Under the pieces are notes generated by a model, which worked only from the letters and a program-made list of their open reading frames with translations, was not told the DNA's origin and made no database searches. A stretch of 64,000 nt of DNA from JBJSXJ01 sp044235425 (GTDB lineage Bacteria; Planctomycetota; Planctomycetia; Pirellulales; Pirellulaceae), in the NCBI GenBank assembly GCA_044235425.1, contig JBIIHW010000020.1, forward strand, positions 1 to 64,000, in the 5' to 3' direction. Shown here piece by piece: positions 10,001 to 17,551 of this stretch (positions within the stretch are counted from its first letter, which is position 1; every line of letters starts with the position of its first letter). The position numbers and the translations under genes were made by a program.

Positions 10001-10712
10001 GAGCGGCTGGAGCATGAAAGCGCTGCATCGTTTGCTTGTGACCAGCGACACCTATCGACTCGCCTCGAGCGGCCCTGCCGGCGACCATGCGGGGCGTCAC
10101 AAGGATCCTGAAAATCGACTTTTCTGGCGCATGAATCCTCGCCGTATGGAAGCGGAAGCGGTGCGCGATGCAACGCTACTCGTAGCCGGTCAATTGCACT
10201 CGCAGCGCTTCGGCCCCGACATCGATCCCAATCTGGGGATGACTTTGCCGCGACGCAGCGTTTATTTCCGCAATTCTAAAGAAAAGAAGATGACGTTTCT
10301 GTCGCTCTTCGATAGTCCAAACGTGGTGGAATGTTATCGGCGCAGTGAAAGTGTGGCACCGCAACAGGCACTCGCCATGGCCAACAGTGGCCTGACGCTC
10401 GATCAGTCACGGCGACTGGCGACGGAGCTCTCGAGTCGCGTGGGAACTGGCAATCAACCGGAAACCGTGCAGCAGTTCATTCAAGCAGCGTTCGTGCGTA
10501 TTCTGTGCCGATCTGCGACGCCGAGCGAACAACAGCAATGCGTCGCGTTCCTCGCCGAGCAAACTCAGCGACTCGCCGATGCCAAACAACTTGTCCCCTT
10601 CGCAGGCGGCTCGGATTCGACCGTGAAGGCGGCGACTGATCCGCACGCGCGAGCTCGCGAAAATCTGGTCCTCGTGTTATTCAATCACAATGATTTCGTG
10701 ACGATCCGATGA
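7083..10712 (+). CDS. Secreted cytochrome c (PSCyt1) / DUF1549 / DUF1553 protein with inserted sandwich domain
   Basis: 1209 residues from the ATG at 7083, chosen because it opens a clean signal peptide (MPLTAKILLAAALLFTTEPL). Order: Ala/Pro linker; cytochrome c domain with CFRCH (62-66) and the usual MPPEG; a second low-complexity linker; DUF1549 (about 195-400) with a second CSRCH near 373; an Ala-rich helical stretch and Pro/Thr linker; a beta-sandwich-like segment (about 570-740, beginning VWADDFSKPNPDFW) resembling the sugar-binding or 3-keto-disaccharide hydrolase fold; an Ala-rich coiled coil (about 760-890); and C-terminal DUF1553 (about 905-1205). Proteins of this type are exported and abundant in planctomycetes, but their reaction is not known. 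The stop overlaps the next start (ATGA), so it is co-expressed with the DUF1501 gene. Confidence 0.92.
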   Translation: MPLTAKILLAAALLFTTEPLRADDAPANAAAPPAPAASPAPAAANSQVDFTRDVRPILAARCFRCHSSFKEESGLRLDQPAALQKGGEGGPVIAPGDPDASRLLQVVLATADASLKMPPEGERLTATQISLIRRWLEQGAKLPAANEPIKHWSLNPLTRPLIALPKPATVATPATTPTGTPAPPATTRVTPAATRARGTIDLFIDQQRQASGLDPVAPAPAHVLLRRLYLDLIGLPPTEEQLAEFAADQQPDAYERQVDRLLARPAHGERWARHWMDVWRYSDWDGYGAEVRESQPHIWRWRDWIIESMDADKPYNQMIVEMLAGDELAPADPNTLRATGFLVRNWYKFNRNVWIDNTIEHTGKAFLALTFNCSRCHDHMYDAIEQREYYQLRAIFEPYDVRTDRIPGQADPAKDGLVRAFDAKPDASTVIFTRGDEKQPDKDHPVTADLPKWLLAGNRYQPATITLDPAAYYPGSRAYVHDESLAAARQELVTAEQAIAPARTALDAARQKWEAAQAARTPPPNSPPSPPPAATPANTPAASPTATPATPATPATPGNPTAPDPKTAQPQLVWADDFSKPNPDFWKPFHAQFEHHEGKLVQREPVGVLAGALSQKTHPRDFQAKLKFKITGGAMWRSMGLSFDADGDQNMNFIYVSAYAGGTKLQLASRQAGKDEYPVEALKSLPIELSRDYEMTVLVRNQLVNILLDGQLQLVASCAARRPDGRIMLITYDASGEFDSIEVSALGATQPLTNLAGQPTTSSTPVATPALDPAEAAFRTAEAAMKLADATLVAARASLAAVEARVAADRAVYSNPRAADAAARSQAAVKAEREASWRQAEQKVAAAEQQLAAARAALKADDPKTAKAVEDADKNLAVQVKAREAAQAATTQINENYTRFSPLHNTTSTGRRLAFARWIAADSNPLTPRVAVNHLWLRHYGSPLVSSVFDFGMNGKTPTHPELLDWLALELVESGWSMKALHRLLVTSDTYRLASSGPAGDHAGRHKDPENRLFWRMNPRRMEAEAVRDATLLVAGQLHSQRFGPDIDPNLGMTLPRRSVYFRNSKEKKMTFLSLFDSPNVVECYRRSESVAPQQALAMANSGLTLDQSRRLATELSSRVGTGNQPETVQQFIQAAFVRILCRSATPSEQQQCVAFLAEQTQRLADAKQLVPFAGGSDSTVKAATDPHARARENLVLVLFNHNDFVTIR

Positions 10713-12274
10713 ACCGAATCTCCAGCGAACCTCATCCCGTTGTCCCAACATCTCGCGCGGCCACTCGCGACGAGCAGTCGGTGGCGGCATTAGCGAGCCG
10801 AGCTGCTCCGAGTCGACGGCTGTTCCTGTCTGATGTGGGCATGGGATTCACGGGGCTGGCGCTCGCCGCCATGCTAGGTCGCGACGGGATCGCGCGCGAA
10901 ACGGCGACCTCAACCTGGCTGCCTCCCGACGGTCAGCCGCACTTCACTCCGCGCGCGAAACATGTCATCTGGATCTTCCTGGTGGGTGGCATGAGTCAGA
11001 TGGAGAGCTTCGATCCGAAGCCGGCGCTGAATGAACATGCCGGTAAGACGATTGCGGAGAGTCCATATAAAGCCACACTCGACTCGCCCTATCTCAAAAA
11101 GAATTTGCGCGAGTTTGTGGCGGGACTGCATCCGGTTCAACCGAAGCTCTATCCGCTGCAAGTTGGCTATCGACGGTGCGGACAGAGCGGCCTGGAGCTG
11201 AGTCATTGGTGGAAGCATTTGGGGGATGTGGCCGACGACTTAGCGATTGTCCGATCGCTGTGGACGACGGACAACGATCATGGCGCGCAGCTGCAATTCC
11301 ATACTGGCCGGCATGCACTGGAAGGCCCCTTCCCGACAATCGGCTCCTGGATTCATTACGGACTTGGTTCCCTGAACGATAATCTGCCAAGTTTTGTCGT
11401 CCTGGGTACTCCGCTGGCCGACTGCTGCGGTGGCTTGGGAGGCCATGGAGCGAACTATCTGGGACCCGAGCATGCGGGTGTACGGCTGGAGGTTGATCCG
11501 CAAAATCCGCTGCCATTCGCGACTCCTGGCAAAGATGTTTATCGCGATGAACAGCAGCAGGTCTTTACTCTGCTGGATCGTCTCAACGGGTTGTCGGCGG
11601 TGGAATATCCTGACGATCCGGCGCTGCGAGCTCGCATCAAGTCGTATGAACTGGCCTATCGTATGCAGAACACCGTACCGGAAGCGGTGAATTTTCAAGC
11701 TGAGACCGCGCACATCCAGAAGTTATATGGACTGGACCAAGGGGTCACTCAACCATTCGGTCGCCAGTGCCTGGCCGCTCGTCGCATGGTGGAGCGTGGC
11801 GTGCGGTTTGTGCAGCTTTTTCATGGTAGCAATGGCGGAGCGGGCGCCTGGGATGCGCATAGCAATTTACAGACCGGGCATGAGTCGCTCTGCGGGCAAG
11901 TGGATCGTCCCATCGCCGGGCTCATCCAGGATCTGAAGCAGCGCGGACTACTCGACGAAACACTCGTGGTGATCGGCACGGAATTTGGACGCACTCCGGG
12001 AGCACAAAACTCGAATGGTCGCGATCATCATCCCTATGGATTTTCGATTGCCATGGCAGGTGGCGGGCTGAAGCGCGGGGTCGTGCATGGAGCTACCGAT
12101 GAGATTGGATTTCATGCGGTCGAGCATCGTCACTATGTGACCGATGTACATGCGACGGTTCTCCATCAGCTGGGTCTCGATGCCCGCCGCTTGGAAGTAC
12201 CCGGTAGAAAACGTTTGGATATCGACTTTGGCGAACCGATTAAAGAAATTATTGACACCCCACTATCCGTGTGA
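10709..12274 (+). CDS. DUF1501 protein, Tat-exported (first of tandem pair)
   Basis: 521 residues. The Tat-like leader SRRLFLSDVGMGFTG (from residue 35) precedes the DUF1501 domain, a relative of the alkaline phosphatase/sulfatase fold. Hallmarks are VGGMSQMESFDPKP, an HTGRH segment, GTEFGRTP and GRDHHPYGFS. It starts four bases inside the preceding gene, which argues for translational coupling with the cytochrome/DUF1549 protein. It is strikingly similar along its whole length to the next gene. Biochemical function is unknown; the conserved His and Asp residues suggest a metal site. Confidence 0.92.
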   Translation: MNRISSEPHPVVPTSRAATRDEQSVAALASRAAPSRRLFLSDVGMGFTGLALAAMLGRDGIARETATSTWLPPDGQPHFTPRAKHVIWIFLVGGMSQMESFDPKPALNEHAGKTIAESPYKATLDSPYLKKNLREFVAGLHPVQPKLYPLQVGYRRCGQSGLELSHWWKHLGDVADDLAIVRSLWTTDNDHGAQLQFHTGRHALEGPFPTIGSWIHYGLGSLNDNLPSFVVLGTPLADCCGGLGGHGANYLGPEHAGVRLEVDPQNPLPFATPGKDVYRDEQQQVFTLLDRLNGLSAVEYPDDPALRARIKSYELAYRMQNTVPEAVNFQAETAHIQKLYGLDQGVTQPFGRQCLAARRMVERGVRFVQLFHGSNGGAGAWDAHSNLQTGHESLCGQVDRPIAGLIQDLKQRGLLDETLVVIGTEFGRTPGAQNSNGRDHHPYGFSIAMAGGGLKRGVVHGATDEIGFHAVEHRHYVTDVHATVLHQLGLDARRLEVPGRKRLDIDFGEPIKEIIDTPLSV

Positions 12275-12281
12275 GTTTTTC

Positions 12282-13784
12282 ATGAACCAACCGACTGTTA
12301 ATCGGTCTGCCACGCGACGAGCTTTCCTGAGTGACCTGGGGATGGGGTTCGCTGGTCTTGCCTTGGGATCAATGTTGCAACAGGTGGGCGCTGCGGGAGC
12401 AGGAACTGGCTCCCTGTCGGCGGCCGAACTGGGGTCGGCACATCAGCCGCTAAGTACTCCGCACTTTGCGCCGAAGGCGAAAAGTGTGATCTGGATTTTC
12501 TTGGTAGGTGGCATGAGTCAGATGGAGAGCTTCGATCCCAAACCGGCTCTCAATCAGTATGCGGGCAAGACCTTCGCGGACACTCCTCACAAGTCCGTTT
12601 TGGAATCTCCTTATATCAAGAAAAATCTGCGTGAAGTGATTGAGGGATTGCATAAGGTTCATCCCACGATTTATCCAATGCAGGTGGGTTTCAAGAAATA
12701 TGGTCAATCAGGACTCGATTTCAGCGATTGGTGGTCGCATCTGGGTTCCTGGTGTGCGGATGATGTGGCGCAGATTCGTGGTATGTGGACGACGGACAAC
12801 AACCACGGCGCGCAGTTGCAATTTCATACGGGCCGGCATTCGCTGGAAGGACCGTTTCCCACGATCGGCTCCTGGGTGCATTACGGAGCGGGCACGTTAA
12901 ACGACAACTTGCCGCAGTTCATCGTGCTAGGTACGCCGATCGCGGATTGCTGTGGTGGAGTGGGTGCGCATGGAGCGAACTATCTGGGTCCCGCTCACGA
13001 TGGTGTGCAGATGGCCATCGATCCGCGCAACCCACTGCCGTTCAACACACCTGGCGGCGGCGTCTATCAGCAGGAGCAAGCGGAAGAGTTCGCACTGCTT
13101 AATCGGCTTAACCGTTTATCTGAGCTGGAATATCCAGACGATCCCGCCATGGCGGCGCGGATCAAGTCGTATGAGCTCGCGTTTCGCATGCAAACCGCCG
13201 TGCCGGACATCGTGAATTTCGGAGCAGAAACCGCTGCCACTCAGCAGCTTTACGGGCTCGATCAACCCACGACGAAAACGTTTGGACAGCAATGTCTGGC
13301 CGCTCGCCGCTTGGTCGAACAGGGCGTGCGCTTTGTGCAGCTGTTTCATGGCAGCAACGGTGGCGCGGGGGCTTGGGATGCGCATGGCGGTTTGAAAGCG
13401 GGACATAGTTCGCTTTGTGCTCAGGTGGATCGTCCCATCGCGGCCCTCATCCGTGATCTCAAACAACGCGGCTTACTGGACGATACGATCGTGGTCATTG
13501 GCACCGAGTTCGGCAGAACTCCAGGCGCTCAAAACTCAGACGGTCGAGATCATCATCCGTATGGATTCTCGGTGGTGATGGCGGGTGGTGGCATTCGTGG
13601 TGGAGTGATCCATGGGGCGACCGACGAGTTAGGTTTTCATGCGGTGGAAGATCGACACTATGTCACCGATCTGCACGCCACGGTTCTCCATCAATTGGGA
13701 TTGGATCCGGCGCGAATGCAGCTGCCTGGTCGAGTGCGTTTGGAGATGGATTTGGGTAAGCCGATACGTGAAATCATTAGTTGA
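12282..13784 (+). CDS. DUF1501 protein, Tat-exported (second of tandem pair)
   Basis: 500 residues from the ATG at 12282, seven bases after the previous stop; the longer open frame from 12144 overlaps the upstream gene and is not needed. Tat-like leader RRAFLSDLGMGFAGLALG. It keeps the same hallmark segments as its neighbour (SQMESFDPKPALN, HGAQLQFHTGRH, GTEFGRTPGAQNS, GRDHHPYGFS), so the two arose by tandem duplication. Same predicted location and unknown reaction. Confidence 0.92.
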   Translation: MNQPTVNRSATRRAFLSDLGMGFAGLALGSMLQQVGAAGAGTGSLSAAELGSAHQPLSTPHFAPKAKSVIWIFLVGGMSQMESFDPKPALNQYAGKTFADTPHKSVLESPYIKKNLREVIEGLHKVHPTIYPMQVGFKKYGQSGLDFSDWWSHLGSWCADDVAQIRGMWTTDNNHGAQLQFHTGRHSLEGPFPTIGSWVHYGAGTLNDNLPQFIVLGTPIADCCGGVGAHGANYLGPAHDGVQMAIDPRNPLPFNTPGGGVYQQEQAEEFALLNRLNRLSELEYPDDPAMAARIKSYELAFRMQTAVPDIVNFGAETAATQQLYGLDQPTTKTFGQQCLAARRLVEQGVRFVQLFHGSNGGAGAWDAHGGLKAGHSSLCAQVDRPIAALIRDLKQRGLLDDTIVVIGTEFGRTPGAQNSDGRDHHPYGFSVVMAGGGIRGGVIHGATDELGFHAVEDRHYVTDLHATVLHQLGLDPARMQLPGRVRLEMDLGKPIREIIS

Positions 13785-13804
13785 AGTGACAGGATGAGGT
13801 GCCC

Positions 13805-15262
13805 ATGTTACGGATTGAACATCGCACGCGACAGTCGGATCGACGTTGGCAGCGGCGGCAGTTTCTGACGATCGGCAGCTTGGGACTCGCCGCACTGGGC
13901 TGCGAAACCTGGGGTGGAAGCAGCCTGCGGAATGCCCTATCGTTGCCCGGACTGCTGCGAAATTCTGCAGCAGCGGGAGAGTCGGGTAAGCTGGTGTCAG
14001 GTAAGTCGGTGATCTTTATTTTCCAGCAAGGCGGACCAAGTCAGTTTGAAACGTTCGATCCAAAGCTGGAGATTGCGGATGGCATGCGGACGATGACGCC
14101 GGTCATCGAGACCTCGTTACCCGGAGTACGATTTGGGGAATCGATGCATCAACTGGCGGAGCTAGCCGATCAACTCACCATCGTGCGCACGTTCCAGTCG
14201 AATAATGGGGCTCACAACATTCAGCCGATTGTCGGTCCCGAGACCTTGCAAGCCAACATTGGCTCGCTCTACTCGCGAGTGGTCGGCCCCACTCGCCCTG
14301 ACACGGGCTTGTCGACGAACATGGTGCTCTTTCCCGACGCGGTTTGTCGTGATGTTTTGAAAGGCAAGGCACGCGGAGATATTGCCGCGACGGGAGCTTT
14401 GGGTGGAACGTATGCTCCGTTTATACCAGGCGCCGATGGACAGCTGCAGAAAGATATGCGGCTGACTTTATCACCGGACCGTTTTGAGGATCGCAAGCAA
14501 CTGATGCATCAGTTTGCGGCGCTGCGGCAGCGGGTGGAGGGGTCGGAGGCGTTGTCGGCCGTCGATCGTTTGCAGCAGCAAGCCTATCAAGTGCTGCTCA
14601 GTGGCGACGTCGCGAAGGCACTCGATTTAACTCGCGAGGATGCACAGACGATTGCCGCCTATGATACCGCTCAATATGTTCGCAAGGATGGTTGGAGTAA
14701 GGCTCAGCGTGGCAAGCAGGGAATGTATACAGGCCATGCGAAGGCGATCGGTAAGCAGCTCCTGCTCGCGCGACGACTATGCGAAGCGGGGGTCGGGTTT
14801 GTCACCATTCATACGGGCTACGATGGTGTTTGGGATATGCATGCGGATGGCAACAACCTCAATATGATCGATGGCATGGAGGCGGTGGGACGCGCGTTTG
14901 ATCATGCCGTGGCTGCGCTCATTCGAGATCTGCAAGAGCGCAACTTGCAGAATGACATTTTGGTGGTGGCGACGGGAGAAATGGGACGCACGCCGCGCAT
15001 CAACAAGAATGGTGGACGCGATCACTGGGGCAAGCTCACACCCTTGCTGCTCTACGGCGGCGGCCTGCGACCTGGGCAAGTCATCGGTCGCTCTACCAAA
15101 GATGGAGGCGAGCCGGCCGAAGATGCGACTGGTCCTCAGCATCTCGTCTCCACGATCCTGCGAACTCAGTTCTCAGCGGGTGCACTGCGTCTGGTCCCAA
15201 GCATGGGTCAAGTTTCGCGACTGGCCGATCATCCTCCGATCCCGGTCGAGCTGGTGAATTGA
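13805..15262 (+). CDS. DUF1501 protein (third of the cluster, divergent)
   Basis: 485 residues from the ATG at 13805; a GAGG at 13796-13799 sits at Shine-Dalgarno distance and supports this start over the GTG at 13799. The leader RRQFLTIGSLGLAALGC has Tat character. The DUF1501 core shows QQGGPSQFETFDPKLE, TGEMGRTPRINKNGGRDHW and LYGGG. It is clearly less similar to the two upstream DUF1501 proteins than they are to each other. Its 3' end overlaps the convergent substrate-binding protein gene by 34 bp. Confidence 0.9.
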   Translation: MLRIEHRTRQSDRRWQRRQFLTIGSLGLAALGCETWGGSSLRNALSLPGLLRNSAAAGESGKLVSGKSVIFIFQQGGPSQFETFDPKLEIADGMRTMTPVIETSLPGVRFGESMHQLAELADQLTIVRTFQSNNGAHNIQPIVGPETLQANIGSLYSRVVGPTRPDTGLSTNMVLFPDAVCRDVLKGKARGDIAATGALGGTYAPFIPGADGQLQKDMRLTLSPDRFEDRKQLMHQFAALRQRVEGSEALSAVDRLQQQAYQVLLSGDVAKALDLTREDAQTIAAYDTAQYVRKDGWSKAQRGKQGMYTGHAKAIGKQLLLARRLCEAGVGFVTIHTGYDGVWDMHADGNNLNMIDGMEAVGRAFDHAVAALIRDLQERNLQNDILVVATGEMGRTPRINKNGGRDHWGKLTPLLLYGGGLRPGQVIGRSTKDGGEPAEDATGPQHLVSTILRTQFSAGALRLVPSMGQVSRLADHPPIPVELVN

Positions 15263-16305
15263 TCGCGGATGAAATGTGCGGCGGTATCCCATTGCCGAGC
15301 GGCGGCCGCGAAGTCAACGTCGAGCGGTTTTACCGTCCGCGGTGTTTCCACTCGGCCTTCATACGTGCTTTCATCATGCAGCGGAATCTGTGCACTGGCA
15401 CTCTGCGCCAGCTGTTCTTCAACATCGACTGTAAGTAGGTAATCAATCAGTTTTCGAGCGGCAGTGGGGTTGGGGCCGCCCCGGATCAGGGCCAGCGAGT
15501 TAGGAATGAATAAGGTGCCCATCTGAGCCGATTCACGATCCGGGTAGACCATCGCGACGGGCTTGCCGCGTTCGATTTCGATGATGGCATCGTCCGTATC
15601 TGTAAGTCCGATGGCGATTTCGCCGCGCGCGACGGCGAGTGCGACTTGTTTATTGCCGGAGAGGATCTGCACCTGATTGGCTTTGAGGTCCAAGAAAAAT
15701 TGCCGTGCTCGCTGTTCACCCCAATAAGCAAACAAACAGGCGACATGACTGGCCGTGGTGCCAAAGAGCGGCTTGGCGATACCGATTTGGCCGCGCCAGC
15801 GCGGGTCAAGCAGGTCTTGAATCGACTGCGGTCGGTTGTCTGAGGCAACCAGATCTGTGTTGATGAGGAGCACGCGAGCTCTAGCTGCGAATCCACACCA
15901 ATTCTGAGCGGCGGATCGAAACGAGTCGGGATAATGAATCGCTTGCGGCGACTCGTAGCGTTCCAGTAACCCGAGGTTTTCAAGGCGGATGGTGTTTAAG
16001 ATTTCATTGTTCCAAAACAGGTCGCACCGTGGATGACGAGACTCGGCGATGAGTGCCTGAGTCAGGCCGACCGTCTTGGTCGACTCAATATCGAATTTCG
16101 CACGAACTTCGATCCCCGTCTGGCGACTGAATGCCTGCAGAATTGGCTGCGAGAATTCGGCGTCCAGCGAGACGTAGGCCACGATGAAGGAATTTGGCTG
16201 TCGGCGGGGCGTCGAACAGCCGCCACCCACGAAGGCGCTGGCCGTACCGCTAGCCATCGCACCGAGTGCGAGCGAGTGGAATTGTCGTCGTGAAAGTTGC
16301 AGCAT
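15229..16305 (-). CDS. ABC-type extracellular substrate-binding protein (Fe3+/thiamine-type fold)
   Basis: 358 residues from the ATG at 16305; the frame extends upstream to 16500 without homology. N-terminal RRQFHSLALGAMASG is Tat-like, followed by GGGCS, a weak lipobox. The mature part has the type II periplasmic-binding pattern: VAYVSLDAEFSQPIL near the start, DLFWNNEILNTI, LLDPRWRGQIGIAKP, GLTDTDDAI and a C-terminal LIDYLLT. Members bind ferric iron, putrescine or phosphonates for an ABC importer. No permease or ATPase gene is in the window, so it works with a distant transporter or as a stand-alone binding protein. The ligand cannot be read from the sequence. Confidence 0.85.
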   Translation of the reverse strand: MLQLSRRQFHSLALGAMASGTASAFVGGGCSTPRRQPNSFIVAYVSLDAEFSQPILQAFSRQTGIEVRAKFDIESTKTVGLTQALIAESRHPRCDLFWNNEILNTIRLENLGLLERYESPQAIHYPDSFRSAAQNWCGFAARARVLLINTDLVASDNRPQSIQDLLDPRWRGQIGIAKPLFGTTASHVACLFAYWGEQRARQFFLDLKANQVQILSGNKQVALAVARGEIAIGLTDTDDAIIEIERGKPVAMVYPDRESAQMGTLFIPNSLALIRGGPNPTAARKLIDYLLTVDVEEQLAQSASAQIPLHDESTYEGRVETPRTVKPLDVDFAAAARQWDTAAHFIRDQFTSSTGIGG

Positions 16306-16517
16306 GGGACTGGGTTCCCTAGGAGAGGCACTTAGCCGGTGGCTTGTTGCCCCTTCGCCATGAGCTGACCTGTTGCTGGCCCTCCGGGGCGAGGGTTCTC
16401 TTGCTTCGAGGTACCTAAATAAAACAGGAAACAAATCTTGCCCGCAGCTTCTCTGCACAACCTGGTCGGAAACCTGAATGGGGTAAAAAAACCATTCCAT
16501 CGTTCCGAATCTCAGGA

Positions 16518-17087
16518 CTATCGCTGACTGAACTGCTGCTCGAGTTCATTGGCACGTAATATTTTTTCGATCCAATTGGTAACTCGCCCTACAGTCGAGA
16601 ACCGGAACAGCATCAGTGTTATCAAAGCCAGAGATACAATCAGTGAAATGGCTTGCTTATTTGCCATGTACGCATAGGAATTCAGGAATGCAGCGCCTTC
16701 TAATAATGCACAAGCGACAATCGTAGCTACTTGATAAACTCCGCATAGGCTCCGGAGCAAATCATTACGCGAGTCCTGGTCTTGTTTTAAAGATGAGTCA
16801 TTGTTGGCTGACATGAAATTAGAAATATTCGTTTTCACTCCGCTAGCTGAAATGAAACTAGGCACAACTAAATGCATCACGACGCTCATGGCGGCCAGTC
16901 CCACGGCGAGGTTCGTGAAAGAATTGGGCTTTACTGCTTCAATTTCGGCTTCGAGACCGTTTGGCCCATTCACCTGTTGATACGCAAAAAATGTGAATCC
17001 TGATACACCGACCACCAAAGCGATAACGATGATCTGAACGGTCAAGACAGAGGGCTTGATTGTCACCTTGTCGTTTTCGTCTAACAT
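16518..17087 (-). CDS. Hypothetical four-helix membrane protein
   Basis: 189 residues with hydrophobic segments at about 14-36, 60-78, 115-135 and 145-162, a cytoplasmic-looking N-terminus (MLDENDKVTIKPS) and a charged C-terminal helix. I do not recognise a family. It lies upstream of the substrate-binding protein on the same strand, but with a 212-bp gap, so a shared transcript is uncertain. Confidence 0.6.
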   Translation of the reverse strand: MLDENDKVTIKPSVLTVQIIVIALVVGVSGFTFFAYQQVNGPNGLEAEIEAVKPNSFTNLAVGLAAMSVVMHLVVPSFISASGVKTNISNFMSANNDSSLKQDQDSRNDLLRSLCGVYQVATIVACALLEGAAFLNSYAYMANKQAISLIVSLALITLMLFRFSTVGRVTNWIEKILRANELEQQFSQR

Positions 17088-17551
17088 TTCCTATCTCCTA
17101 AAATGATGGACGATCCGAGGATTCCGTCTTGTGATTTTATGAAGTAATGACTGGTTTCAGATGAATGGCCAGCATTGGAACGCGTGGGTGAACAGGGATA
17201 GCGGCCAACTCATCCATGATGCTTACCCGGGCGGCACGATAGCAAGCCCATGGGGCTACGTCAAACATCACTTGGCGAGTGGCAACTGCGGCAAGAGGGC
17301 TGGCCTTTCTCGACAACCGGTTAGACTGCTGCAGACCTTTGTAGCTCGCCAATCAGGTCAGCCATCATCCTCTTCGGCACCTTCGGTTCCTTCTCGGGCA
17401 CGTTCTGCGATTCGAAATAATCGCCCACAATCATTTATTCACATTCCATCCGAGTAAGGCGTAATCCATCCGCCGCCAAACTCGGTTATATTGTGACCTG
17501 CTTCTGGAAGCATTCCGTACACTCTGGCTGACACTACCTCACGATCTGTCC
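17088..17551. other. Divergent intergenic region
   Basis: No gene, repeat or RNA structure that I can support. The short open frames here lack recognisable domains. Promoters for the flanking divergent genes are expected. Confidence 0.5.

Noticed and set aside
17137..17457. Small open frames on both strands in the 17.1-17.5 kb gap
   Set aside because: No ribosome site, no domain and overlapping frames on opposite strands.
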